Source of the DNA: Bidens hawaiensis
Lineage: Eukaryota > Streptophyta > Magnoliopsida > Asterales > Asteraceae
Assembly (NCBI GenBank): GCA_021521415.1
Contig: JAIQDT010014347.1
Location: forward strand, 62,001 to 126,000
Direction of reading: 5' to 3'
Length of the DNA stretch: 64,000 nucleotides
Positions 45,957 to 57,448 of this stretch are shown here, in pieces; within the stretch, counting starts at the first letter, position 1, and the number at the start of each line of letters is the position of its first letter. The notes below the pieces were generated by a model. The model was not told the origin of the DNA. It made no database searches and saw only the letters and a program-made list of their open reading frames with translations. The translations under genes were made by a program, and so were the position numbers.

Positions 45957-46939
45957 ATGGATTTGTTGTCTGAATACGAAGCCCAGATAGTATGTAAGAG
46001 TAGGATAATAAAGCTAAAGTCCTTGGATGGTAGTGCGGTGACGGTTTATGGTGATAAGGAAAGTTCAGGGCTTAACGTCATTTCGATGATAAAAGTCGAA
46101 GGGTTATTAAGACGAGGGTGTGGTGCCTACCTGGCGTATGCTGTCAACGCTATGGCCGAGTCAAAAGAAATGAAAGATGTTCCTATCGTGTGCGACTATC
46201 CAGAAGTATTCCCTGAGGATCTTCCGGGGTTGCCACCGGAGCGTGAGATAGAATTCAAGATAGATTTCATACCAGGAGCCCAGCCCGTCGCAAAAGCACC
46301 TTGCCATCTAGCGCTATCTGAGATGCAAGAAATGATGTCCCAACTACAAGAACTCCTCGACAAAGGTTTCATAAGGCCGAGCGTTTCTCCGTGGGGCGCA
46401 CCAGTGTTGTTTGTGAAGAAGAAGGATGGAAGTATGAGAATGTGCATAGACTATCGCGAGTTGAACAAGCTTACGGTTAAGAATAGATACCTTTGCCAAG
46501 GATTGATGATCTGTTTGACCAACTGCAAGGCTCAAGTTGGTTCTCACAAATAGATCTCAGATCAGGATATCATCAACTGAAAGTAAAAGAAGCAGACATC
46601 CCTAAAACAGCGTTTCGGACCTGGTATGGACACTACGAGTTCCTCGTGATGTCATTCGGTCTAACAAATGCTCCTGTAGCATTTATGGATATGATGAATA
46701 GAGTGTGTCAGCCGATGTTGGACAAGTCAGTTATCGTTTTCATCGATGATATATTGATTTATTCAAAAAGTGAGTCTGATCATGCAGAGCATCTGAGAGA
46801 AGTAATGGAGACTCTGAAGAAAGAGAAGTTGTATGCTAAGTTTTCGAAATGCGCATTCTGGTTACGAGAAGTGCAATTTCTAGGTCACGTGATTAATCCT
46901 GAAGGGATTACCGTGGACCAGCTAAGATCTAGGCGATAA
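45957..46939 (+). pseudogene. Reverse transcriptase
   Basis: It begins [13 protein letters not shown] and includes the linker [13 protein letters not shown], the RT start [20 protein letters not shown] and [17 protein letters not shown] frameshift near 46490 moves to a frame with [29 protein letters not shown] and the catalytic [11 protein letters not shown] premature stop follows QLRSRR at 46939. Confidence 0.93.
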
Positions 46940-47654
46940 CAAATTGGAAGACTCTGCAGAATCCGACTAATATACGAAGCTTCTTAGGGTTAGCTGGCTA
47001 CTATAGGAGATTCATCGAAGGTTTCTCCAAGATAGCCGCACCGTTGACCGGTATGACCCGAAAGTCGATAGTATTCAGTTGGGGTAAGTTTCAAGAAGAA
47101 GCTTTTGAGGAATTAAGAAAAGACTCACGCAAGCTCCAATCGTTGCGTTGCCCGATGGTGACGAGTATTTGGTTGTTTGTATTGATGCTTCGTATCGTGG
47201 GTTGGGTTGCGTGTTGATGCAACGAGGAAAAGTGATAGCTTACGCGTCTAGACAGTTGAAAGTCCATGAGAGTACATATCTGACGCATGATTTAGAGCTA
47301 GTAGCAGTAGTGCATGCTCTCAAGATATGTAGACATTATTTGTATGGTACTAAATGTACTATCTACACGGATCATAAAAGTTTAAAGTACTTCTTCGAGC
47401 AGAAGGAATTGAACATGAGGCAGAGAAGGTGGTTAGAACTTATAAAGGATTACGACTGCGACATTAAGTACTATCCCGGTAAAGCTAATGTGGTCGCCGA
47501 TGCGCCAAGCCGTAAGAATGAGGAAGTCATTGCAACAGTGAAATCATACAAGTTGAATATGAACTCAAGTTTATTTGAAGAAATCATCAAGGTGCAGCCA
47601 GAAGTGCTGGTAGATGAAGGACTAGTGAAGAAAGAAAGGATTTTCGGTCAGTAA
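46940..47654 (+). pseudogene. RNase H and connection
   Basis: [19 protein letters not shown], a frameshift near 47125, then the RNase H core with [40 protein letters not shown] and VVADAPSR (the usual ADALSR with Leu to Pro). Catalytic acidic residues are kept. Confidence 0.9.
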
Positions 47655-47660
47655 GACGAG

Positions 47661-48394
47661 TTGATGGAAAACACGCATGGTGTTAAGACTAGGTTTGACC
47701 GTATGTGGATTCTACACCATGGAGATCTCAGATGTCGAATCTTAGATGAAGATCATAAGTCATGGTATTCGATTCATCCAGGAACTACGAAGATGTACCA
47801 AGATTTGAAAAGAGACTACTGGTGGCCAGGAATGAAGAATGATGTGGTAGATTATGTCAGTAAGTGCTTAACTTGTTTACAAGTCAAGGCAGAGCATCAT
47901 AAGCCTTATGGAAAGATGCAACCTTTGGAGATACCAGAATGAAAATGGGAACACATCACCATGGATTTCATAACTAAGCTACCTCGCACAGTTAAGCATC
48001 ATGATACCATCTGGGTGATTGTGGACCGTTTGACCAAGAGTGCTCACTTTCTGCCTATACGAGAGGCTGTCTTGTCAGAAGCGTTAGCAAGATTGTTTGT
48101 TAAAGAGGTTGTATCTAAACACGGAGTACCGTTATCGATCGTGTCTGATAGAGATACTCAGTTTACTTCGAGATTCTGGAAGAAGTTCCATGAAGAAATG
48201 AGAACGAGATTGAACATCAGTACGGCATATCATCCTCAAACAGATAGACAGTCTGAAAGGACGATCCAAACCCTTGATGATATCATCTGCATCTGGCAGA
48301 GTTCTCCTATAGCAACAGCTACCATTCAAGCATTGATATGCCACCGTTAGAAATGTTGTATGAGAGACGTTGTAGAACCCAATATGTTGGGGAG
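47661..48394 (+). pseudogene. Integrase, N-terminal part
   Basis: The zinc-binding HHCC module (HKSWYSIHPGTTKMYQDLK ... CLTC), an in-frame stop at 47942, then the core [25 protein letters not shown] and [11 protein letters not shown] with the D, D, E residues. After a frameshift [15 protein letters not shown] runs to 48394, where the inner gypsy begins. Confidence 0.9.
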
Positions 48395-48801
48395 AGATTT
48401 GTCACAACCCCCGACCCCTATACTCTAGGAGGAAAGCCGTGAACATTGATTGGTGGTATCGGTGTTTATTAAATTATTTTGCAGCGGAATATTTCATCAG
48501 GACCGTAGTTAGGAAAAGTGATTAGAGTTATAAAAACACCATGTTTATTTTTATTATAAACTGGGAGTTTAAACCATTTTGATACAAACATAAACTTTAT
48601 AGGGATAAACCCTAATTTACAAAACACATTTCTTTATTCTGGTGACAAGCCACTTATTTAAGCTGGAAGCCCGCAGGCATTATTCCTTTGTCTCTAACAA
48701 GTCACCTGAAACATGTTTAAAATGTTTGATCAGCAAGAAATACCGGTGAGTACATTCATTTGTAAATGACACATTTTACAGTTACAGTATTAAGATGTTT
48801 T

Positions 48802-49359
48802 TACACCTGCCTGCTTACAAATTAACGAAAGGTACTTGTCACTCGACCGTATCTATGACTGTGGTCATATTACTTATTGGCTAACACTTGTCCAATAAGT
48901 AACGTGTAATAGCGACGTGCCACGTGTGGTCACGTGTCGAGACACGTGGCTGACGGTGTGCCACGTGTGGACACGTGGCAGAACTTGTGCCGGAGGTGTC
49001 AGGCCACGTAATCGCGATACGCGATGACGTTGGTTAACATCGCATATCGCTGTTGACTCCTTCTAGAACCTCTTGACCAAGCCCTTCGCGATACGCGATG
49101 GGCTTGTCCTTTGTCCCGTCGCGTATCGCGGTAGGACAAGAAAACAGAATTTTCGTTTTAAACCCTAAGGTTTGGAATTTTGGCATTTTTGGTCCTTAGA
49201 CTTCGGAAAGTTATTAATTTGAACTCGAAATTTTCTCGAAGTTACATTACACCTGCCTGCTTACAAATTACCGAAAGGTGCTTGTCACTCGACCGTATCT
49301 ATGATTGTGGTCATATTACTTATTGGCTAACACTTGTCCAATAAGCAACGTGTAATAGC
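48802..49359. repeat. 112-bp duplication within the LTR
   Basis: 48802-48913 and 49249-49359 (acacctgcctgcttacaaat to aacgtgtaatagc) differ at about five positions. The intervening 335 bp hold the G-box cluster and the CGCGATACGCG words. Confidence 0.9.
48919..48981. promoter_or_regulatory. Cluster of five CACGTG (G-box) cores
   Basis: ccacgtgtggtcacgtgtcg, acacgtgg, ccacgtgt and acacgtgg give five palindromic CACGTG cores in 63 bp. G-boxes bind plant bZIP/bHLH factors. Here they are downstream of the LTR TATA box on the minus strand, i.e. in R/U5. Confidence 0.55.
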
Positions 49360-49904
49360 CCAGTAGGCAAGCCTTGTATACAAAACCCCACAATACCAGT
49401 AATAACCATCCCGTAAGTCTACAGAGACTTAATCAGTGTAATGTATTTAAAATACTTTAAAATATATTTGAAAACATTTAGACCATCTGTCATGAGTTTT
49501 ATAGGTTTTGAAATCATCATGACAGTGTCGGAAAATAGTTGTCTCACGCAAATGTGAGTGGTACAAAAACTTGAATGTCTCACCTTACAAGTTTACAATT
49601 AATGAACACCTCTTGGTATTAAGCACCTAGGATAAAGACAATGTAGTGTATCTAGATTAGTATAAACCAATAAACATAAAGATAATCACGAGAGTAGAAA
49701 CTTTACACGATGACACAATGTCTTACCTTAATAGGCAGAGCTTTTGGATTCGTGTATGTTTCTTTCGATCGGATAGGATATCGTTGCGATAACTCGGGTA
49801 TTATACTATCTTCTTTGTGTGTGTATATATATATATATATATAGACAGAAATTCTAGAGAGAATGAAAGCGTTTTGAACAAGGAAGAATGTCCCGTTTGC
49901 AATC

Positions 49905-49912
49905 TATTTATA
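49905..49912 (-). promoter_or_regulatory. TATA box of the inner gypsy LTR
   Basis: TATAAATA on the minus strand with U3 upstream. The 5' LTR copy (58455-59107) stops about 25 bp short of it and so has lost its promoter core. Confidence 0.55.
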
Positions 49913-50586
49913 GCAATTTCTGGAGCCCGTCGTGATACTCGATGACCGTAAACAAAAGGCGTCGCATATCGCGAAGAATCTTGTAGCTTCGCCGAGTCAG
50001 CCCTAGCATGCTACGTGGCACGCCGTGTGGCATGCGACGTGTCTCATCTGCGTAACTTCCACGTCGCGATACGCGGTGGGATACTTGGATTGTTCATCGC
50101 GTATCGCTACGCCGCCAAGTTTCTGGATAACGTTACACGTCATCGTGCTACGCGATGAGACTAACCTAAACCCGTCACGTATCGCGATGGAAGGATTATT
50201 AAAAATCTTAATTTTCCACAAAAATACTAAGACGGCCTTTAAGCGGGTCGCGGAGATGCGAGCGTGCGAAGTGCAAAGTGCACCATCAAAGTGCCACATT
50301 GCGCCCATCGCACTTCGCCCGAGCCCGAGCCCGTGCGCGTTCGGGTGCTTCGCACCCTCCGCTATGACCACTGGGTGTGATTTGTCTTATAAGAACATTA
50401 ACATATGAATTTTATTTTCTTATAAAGAACTCACTAGTTTTATAATCTAGCGACGTGGGACAAGGACTTACACTCCTATTTATACCATGTTGGAAGCTTC
50501 TCATTTTCTTTCCACCACCAATGTGGGATGGAATTTTTCTCTCATCCCATTTCCTTACCTTTTCCTTTAATTTATATTGTGGTTTG

Positions 50587-51646
50587 TTATAGTCTCCCCT
50601 CCTTATTTTGAATCTCGTCCTCGATATTTACTTGGAATAAGTGTGGGTACTTCCGTTTCATTTCTGATTCCAATTCCCAAGTATACTCTGGCCCACGTTT
50701 TGAGTCCCACTTCAGTTTGATCAGAACTATTCTTTTATGTTTGAGATTCTTGATCTTTCTAACTTCAATTTGTAAAGGTTTCTTAACGAATTTCAACTTT
50801 TCATTCACCTTTATTTCTTGAAGGGGTACTTTTAGTGATTTATCAGCTAAACATTTCCTTAAGTTACTTATATGAAATACATCATATATACCTGACATTT
50901 CCTCTGGTAATTCTAGCTGATAGGCTACTGGTCCAATTCGTTTGATAATTTGAAATGGTCCAACAAATCGTGGACTTAACTTTCCTCTCTTTCCGAATTG
51001 GATTACTCCTTTCCATGGAGATACTTTCAATATCACCCTGTCTCCAACTTGAAATTCCAATGGTTTGCGTCGATGATCCACATAACTCTTCAGACGATCT
51101 CGTGTGGTTTTTAATCTCTTCTTAACTTGATTTATCTTACCAGTATTTTCTTGAATAATTTCAGGACCTGATAATTGTTTTCCTTCTATTTCTACCCAAC
51201 ATACTGGAGTTCTGCACATTCGTCCATAAAGGGCTTCAAATGGGGCAGCATTAATACTTGTATGATAACTGTTATTATAGGAGAATTCTATTAGTGGTAA
51301 ATGGTCATCCCAATTTCCACCAAAATCTATTACACATGCTCTTAGCATGTCTTCCAATGTTTGTATGATCTTTTCACTTTGACCATCCATTTGTGGATGG
51401 TATGCTGTACTCAAATTTAATTTTGTTCCCATAGCTACTTGGAAACTTTTCAAAAAATGAGAAGTAAAACGGCTATCCTGATCCGATACAATGGATAATG
51501 GAACTCCATGTAATAAGACAACTTTGTCTACATACAACTTAGCTAATTGTTCCATTTTGAAAATTTCCTTTATTGGTATAAAATGAGCTGATTTTGTTAA
51601 TCTATCCACAATTACCCAGATTGTGTCATTACCTCTTCTTGTGGTA
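50587..51646 (-). pseudogene. Inner gypsy integrase and chromodomain
   Basis: An open frame of 340 codons from 51609: [26 protein letters not shown] and QSEKIIQTLEDML (integrase D and E), GDRVILKVSPWKG and GKLSPRFVGPF (C-terminal domain), VFHISNLRKCLADKS, and a chromodomain end YTWELESEMKRKYPHLF. The frame passes the polypurine tract and its stop (TAA at 50587-50589) lies inside the 3' LTR. It continues upstream to the CACTA insertion at 51646. Confidence 0.93.
50592..50604 (-). other. Polypurine tract of the inner gypsy
   Basis: AAGGAGGGGAGAC on the minus strand immediately before the 3' LTR. The pol frame reads through it. Confidence 0.8.
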
Positions 51647-51990
51647 CACTACAAAAAAAATGTCATATAGTGACATACATAAAGTGCTACTAAAAAACTA
51701 AAAAGTGCCACTAAAGACTATTGTAAAAATGTGCGACACCCATAATAAGTGTCACTAGAAGCGGTGATGCTAAAGCCTTTTGGTGTCACTTTTTTTTAAA
51801 TTTCGCACAAGGTTTACGGTTTTTAGTGGCACTTTTTTTTTTGTCACAATATAAAAATAAGACTTTTGTGACACAATTTTTATGCCTTTAAAAACTAATG
51901 CTGGTTGCATATCAATACTAGTTATAGGGACACTTTTTTTTGCCACTCTAAAAACAACTTTTGTGTCACAAAATTTATGTCAATAAGAAT
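51647..51990. repeat. Left subterminal repeats of the second CACTA
   Basis: agtgccac/agtgtcac/gtggcac words with aaaaa spacers, mirrored at 57090-57448 (cacaaagtgccattaaaa, gtggcataaa). Confidence 0.8.
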
Positions 51991-53392
51991 TGTATATATT
52001 TAATTTTATGTACTAGTTTTTACACATAATTTTGCCACAAATCACAATATTTACAATATAAATTAAAAGTTCGATAAAATTTTAAATGCATAACTCATAA
52101 TAATATAACTTGAAACAATAAGTTCAATCCGAAACATATTCCAAATGTTTGAAAAAACTATGTAACAAGTAGCATTCCAAGTTTCAGTTGTGTACACGAC
52201 GAGTCTAAACATTCTTTTGGGTGAGAATTTCACTTTCATAAAACTTAACTCCAAAGCTTTTCATGATATCTACCATGTCCATTATCAACTATACAACTTC
52301 CATGAAAAGGAGAACAATCTAGAATAGAAGCGTGGCAGGTAATTGTACTCGGGGTGTTATATATGGTTCCATTAATGTAGCGACAACATGACGAGCAGAT
52401 TTTCTGGCAGCATCGACGTGCTCAAGTCGTCAGATTTCGCTAAATGCCTTGACCGAGAATGACACCATGTCACCAACTGCATAAACGGAGCTATTGCTTG
52501 CAACCGACTGTTTACTTTAATTCCGCCTTTTTTTCTAAAGTGAGTTGGCCTCCATCCTACATATTAACTCATGTAACCTGTAAACAATCATTTATGTTAT
52601 TAAATATAAAATTTTTTTTTACAAATAATGATATTAATAAGCTTTGAGATTTACCCTCCCTCAGGATTAATTACAAATGATGACATAACTGTGTCTTTGA
52701 CAAAATTTACACCCATGGATTTACAAAACTCTTCATGATAACTTCCAATCTTTGGAGTGAATTAACGGCCCACTACAAAAAAAAAAAAGATGAAAACAGT
52801 GCTTCAAGTACAGAAAAGCAAAATCAATTAACAAGTCATGTTTCGCTATCTTTTCTAGTCTGATCTTACTTTTTTCTAACGGAAATAATGAAAAGATTCA
52901 TATAAGAAGCTAGCGGGAAACTAGCAAAAAATACGCCCGTAACAACCAAAAGACAGATGCACCAAAAAGAATCTCATCTTACAATTAACAAAAATAAGAA
53001 CACTTGAAAGTAATTTTAAGAGAAGCAGTAATGCAAAAATTGTATGTAGTCCATGGCTTAATAACAAAGACGAGTTTTAGCAAGTACCTCTACAAAACCA
53101 ATCGAAGCTTCTGATTTGCAAACTAGAAATGGATTGTACAATAAGAGAAGAAGACACATATGAGGTGCAGGGGTGATTTGCCCTTCCATTCGCCGTCATC
53201 TGGAGACGATTAGAGTTTCAACCAAGGTAAAGAATGAGTCTGTAGTAAAGTAAAAGAGATTAATTTTACAAAAGTTAGGACAGAACAAGTGGGAATTTCA
53301 AATTTTTTAGATTCAATAAATTAAATAAACATATCAATTTTCTTTATTTAGATGTGTCAAAAATTGGGTTCCAATATGTAGAAACATAGATA
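51991..53392. other. CACTA interior, no gene recognised
   Basis: AT-rich with only short frames. Possible worn exons are not identifiable. Confidence 0.4.
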
Positions 53393-53640
53393 TTACATCA
53401 ATATAGCAGGTAGGCGGGCAACAAGCTGCGCCGCCACCCCTTTCTGAATTGCAAACCCTAACCTGCTAAAGACATACCCCTGCCCATTTGGAGTCGACAC
53501 ATTGCTATGCACAACCTGTTGGACCCTGGTTAGAAAACGGATAGCTTCCGGTGCCAAGGAGCCAAATGTATCAAAAGCCAGAGGGACAAAAACATGTTGG
53601 TTCTCTTCGCAGGCTTTAGCATGTTTCTCCACTTTCAATA
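53393..53640 (-). pseudogene. Transposon-carried gene fragment, minus copy
   Basis: 81 codons: KHAKACEENQHVFVPLAFDT, FGSLAPEAIRFLTRVQQVV, FSRLGFAIQKGVAAQLVARL. I recall this region from plant proteins annotated as transposon- or reverse-transcriptase-associated, but cannot name a domain. It reads cleanly to ILM and a stop. A second copy faces the opposite way at 53869. Confidence 0.55.
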
Positions 53641-53868
53641 AATAGAAAAAAAAACTGATTTATAACTTAAATTACAAATAATATCGTATTAAAATAAAAT
53701 TAAATTCTTCTAACAAGCTTATCATTTACTCGTAACTTTCAAGAAAAAATGGTAAGTCCTTTAATACAACTTTTATTTTATCAACCTTTATATTTTTTGC
53801 GATGCGTTATTTTTGTCCTGTTAAAGGCAGAAATAGGAAAAAATGATAAGCACTAGAAGGCGTTAGTT

Positions 53869-54070
53869 AAGAATCAACGTGCATTCGTTTCTTTTACTTT
53901 TGATACACTTGGATCCCTTGCCCCGATGCTATTGCGTTTTTAAAAAAAGTTCAGCGGGTCGTGCACAGTAAAGAAACGACGCCGAAGAACGATAACTTTG
54001 TTTTCAGTATGATAGATTTTCCCATTTAAAAGGGGATAGCGTCGCAGATTGTTGTCCGCTTACCTGCCTC
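53869..54070 (+). pseudogene. Same gene fragment, plus copy, broken
   Basis: NQRAFVSFTFDTLGSLAP aligns with NQHVFVPLAFDTFGSLAP of the minus copy; LLRF is followed by a TAA, and later positions (VHS, FSV, ADC-type) persist in shifting frames down to ACLP-like residues near 54070. The pair is back to back with a ~230-bp spacer. Confidence 0.5.
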
Positions 54071-55375
54071 TCTATTGTAATTGGATCCTTTTTTTAGTTA
54101 AATGAAAACTAACAATCTTTTAAAACAAATAAAAAAAGAAATCAATAGAGCTATTGGATGTGTTTTATGAATTCAAATTAAAATGATCCTCGAATAGCAT
54201 GGGCAATTAAAGAAATATATAAAAAAATAATATAATGAAAATTTAGGACATTATCTACTATTAATGTTATATTTGTTACACCTTTAAAATATTTTCTTTT
54301 GAAAATACAATGCCATACACCAATACCAAAAGTAAAAACTCATATTATGGAAATTAAGTGGTAGGGGAACGCTACCTAAAGTTTAACGGTCTTCTACGTA
54401 TCAACAAAGGAATCAATATGGATGTGACACTTGTCCAATGACGAATCAGTGGTTTCAGATGTGTGTCATATAACTCAATATGATAACGAAAGAATAAATC
54501 AGGTATATTTACAACACATACAAAAATTTGCGAACGAAAACGGATAGTTTTATTTACATTACTAAGAAAAAAACAAGGGGCTGGGAGGGCCATTCCTTCG
54601 CCCTTGACGGTCAATGTTGGTCTGTTAGGACCATTGAGGATCAATTAGGATAATTGATGGTTTGTGTCATAGATTTTCATGTGAGTGAAAAAATGGGAAA
54701 AAATGACAATGATTCTTAGTCAATGTTGGTCAAATAATATTCAATCATAGTGCTCTTGGTCAAATATAGCAGGTCGTAGTAAAACTAGATGTGAATGCCC
54801 CGTTAAAACGCTTATTAGTCTTTTATCATTTATCTATCATTTCAACCCCCATTTCAACATTACATAATGTAACACGTTATGTCAAACATGGTAAATGCAC
54901 GTCATACTTCGTATATCAAACAATTTTATGGTCAAAATGTAGTCATTGTTCGTGAATACTGGCTAATTGTAGTCATTAAGGTCAATATAGTGTTTTGTAG
55001 TAAAATTGAGTGTATATGACACGTTAAAACTCATAGTCAACGGCTATTAATTGTGTGACTAGTTATAACTTCTTACAACCCACTTTAATACATTGCATCG
55101 TATAGCATATCTGTCAAACACTATAAATCTAGTCGTAATTGGTAAGTAAAAAAAGCATTTATGGTGAAACATAATCATAGTTAGATTTGGTGTATATAAT
55201 TATGAATTTCATGTATAACGAAAATATGTGTATAATTACATTTAATATATTAGTTTTTTAATACATGTAACATTTTTTATTTATAAATTAATATATTCAA
55301 AAAGTTTTATTTTTATATAACTTTAAATTTACATTACATAGTCTCAACATATTTTAGCTACTAAAAACCAAACTT
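54071..55375. other. CACTA interior with GTCAATGTTGGTC-type repeats
   Basis: 54600-55170 has recurring ggtcaatgttggtc, agtaaaa.t.gatgtgaatg and cgttaaaac words at roughly 200-bp spacing, probably a worn tandem repeat. The remainder is AT-rich. Confidence 0.45.
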
Positions 55376-55650
55376 TTCGGGTTAGCCCAGTTGGTTATGA
55401 CAACAAAGATAAAAACTAGGTTTCCTTTAAGAGGCTGCCATTTCGAATCCGAGCAAAACGGGTGTTTTGTCTTGCATGCGTTACGCTAAAGGGTTTCAAC
55501 TCTTGTGGTGGCGCAACTGGTGTCAAATGGCATAAGGGAAAAGTGTTCATTCAAGGAAGTGGAGAGAACCCAGTAACCAAGGGGCTATGCCCTTTGATAG
55601 AAACTCTCCGAGTGTTCCAAACTGGGGTTAGCAACAAGCTGATCTGTGAC
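55376..55650 (+). mobile_element. SINE-like tRNA-derived element
   Basis: GGGTTAGCCCAGTTGGTTA (box A region) and CATTTCGAATCCGAGC (box B) are about 60 bp apart, and a ~190-bp body follows up to the hAT insertion. The tail is missing or lies beyond the hAT. Confidence 0.5.
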
Positions 55651-56309
55651 TAGGGGTGAGCACGGTTCGGTTCGATTCGGTTATTGGATGAAACCCAAAC
55701 CGAAATCGAAGCTATTGTTTATTTTAGAATACAAACCGATCGGCTTTCGGTTTTTTCGGTTTCGGTTATTTTTGGTTTCGATTTTAGTTATTTTCGGGTT
55801 TTTTTAATTGCGAGTAAACATTACCAAAAAAAAAAGAATTCAAAAAAATTGAGTACCACATATATATTGAATTCAAAATACAAAAATAGCAACCTAACAA
55901 ATACAAACCTGTTTCATTAGTATAGTTTAAAATTAAACAAAGTTCTTAGTAAAAAAAATACTAAAAATTGGTCTGAATCTTCGTTCATTATCTTATTCAT
56001 CTTCAAAGTTTAGACCCAATCTTCATTATCTTTATAATCTTCATCATTGTCAATGGTATATTCTTTTGTTGTTTTGTTTCTAGTCATAACAACTACAAAA
56101 AGACACATAGAAAACATCGGTTTTGATTAATCGGTTCGGTTCGGTTTTTTCGGTTTTTCTAAAATGGATAATCTAACCTAAACCGTATAAACGGTTTTTC
56201 AAAAAACTAAAAAAATAACTGTCGATTAATGTTTCGGTTCATTTTTTTAGTTCAGTTTTTCGGGTAGTTTGGTTCCGGTTCAGTTAATTCGGTTTTCTGC
56301 TCACAACTA
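55651..56309. mobile_element. hAT-type element with 8-bp TSD
   Basis: The ends TAGGGGTGAGCACGGTTCGG and the inverse of TAGTTGTGAGCAGAAAACCG; flanks tctgtgac (55643-55650) and tctatgac (56310-56317) match 7 of 8. Subterminal DNA is made of TTCGGTTCGGTTTTT words. The short frame inside is repeat-derived. Confidence 0.85.
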
Positions 56310-57089
56310 TCTATGACCAACCACTCGTTCCGTATATTGTTGCCATTAAAAAGAAAAAAAAATTAATCAAAGTTTTATATTAATCACTCATTTTAATTAG
56401 TTATTAATTTCTCTCCAATCCCAAAATTTCCCCCCTATTTTTCCCAAATTCCCTCGTTAAATCACCATCCCAAAATTTCATTCTCAAATATGTATTATGC
56501 TCCAAATTCAAACTCACAAATCCCAAGGTTCCCACTTTCAAACCAAAACCGATTCACATGACTTACAACAATACGTATTTGGTGTTTGTTTGGACTAGGT
56601 AAGCCAAGCATTTGATGTAATTACGAGTGGATAGCAAAACAAGAATAGTTATGTTTACGGGTTACGCGCTCTTTTACGGGTTACACGTTCTGTATATGAT
56701 TTCATATATGGAACATGGTCGATGATTCGTTCATGTGATTATGTGAAATCCAAAAAATTCTAAAAGATTTTAGTTTTCTTATTTACTTAAATAAACGTGC
56801 TTAATTACTTATATCTTTCTTATTTGTTGTGCTTTAAAAACAAAAAATTTTGGGCACAAAGAAGGTTAGGGCCAAATATAAACATACTCTGCTTCAATTA
56901 TAAATAAAAAATATTCTACTTCAATTATCGAATGAGTTACGCTAAGCTGTGTGCATACTTATACAATTTATTTCAAAATATTATTTGTGTACTTTATAAT
57001 ACTGCTTGATCAATGAACTCGTAAAGATTCACACCGGGCACTCAATCGGAGAGTTTTAAAGGCTGGAACGATAATCCACTGGTTTACGA
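56310..57089. other. CACTA interior, no gene recognised
   Basis: AT-rich; tacgggttacgcgctcttttacgggttacacgttc at 56660 contains a short tandem word (two gggttac units). Confidence 0.4.
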
Positions 57090-57448
57090 AATTTCTAGTA
57101 GCGATGACCTACACAAAGAGACATAAAAAAAAGCTAAATTTACATGACACAAATGCTAAAGGCCATATAAATGTTACTAAGAAAATATGACATACACAAA
57201 GTGTTAACAAATACCTAAATTTTAGTGGCATAAATATTAAATGTTACTAAAATTGTGTGCCAAGCAAATATGACATACACAAAGTGCCATTAAAAACTAT
57301 TTTTAGGGACACAAATGCTATATGTTACTAAAAATGTGTGCTAAGCAAATGTGGCACACACAAAGTGTCATTAAAACATGAAATAGTGGCATAAAAGCTA
57401 AATGTTATTAGAAATGTGTGTCACTACATGACATTTTTTTTTGTAGTG
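57090..57448. repeat. Right subterminal repeats of the second CACTA
   Basis: Four ~85-bp units with gacatacacaaagtg (57190, 57268) or related words and aaatgttactaaaa, mirror images of the left end. Confidence 0.8.

Larger units (their letters stand above)
48400..50591 (-). repeat. 3' LTR of the inner gypsy
   Basis: 2,192 bp. On the minus strand it begins TATAACAAACC next to the polypurine tract and ends GGTTGTGACA. A TATAAATA box lies at 49905-49912, so U3 is about 680 bp and R/U5 about 1.5 kb. Contains a 112-bp internal duplication, a G-box cluster and palindromic CGCGATACGCG words. Open frames on both strands here are not coding. Confidence 0.9.
51647..57448. mobile_element. CACTA transposon, non-autonomous, 5.8 kb
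   Basis: The ends CACTACAAAAAAAATGTCAT and the inverse of CACTACAAAAAAAAATGTCAT are near-perfect. Target is integrase codons reading LPTTRRGND: the bases TA occur at both junctions (minus-strand CCTA|...|TACC), so the TSD is TA/TAC. No transposase is visible. It carries an inverted pair of gene fragments, a SINE-like piece and a hAT element. Confidence 0.92.

Noticed and set aside
50003..50408. 122- and 127-codon frames on both strands, repeated at 58640-58925
   Set aside because: They lie in the U3 of the inner gypsy LTR and its truncated copy, with GC-rich palindromic words explaining the length.
54372..54644. 90-codon minus-strand frame in the CACTA
   Set aside because: No recognisable residues; region is a worn repeat.
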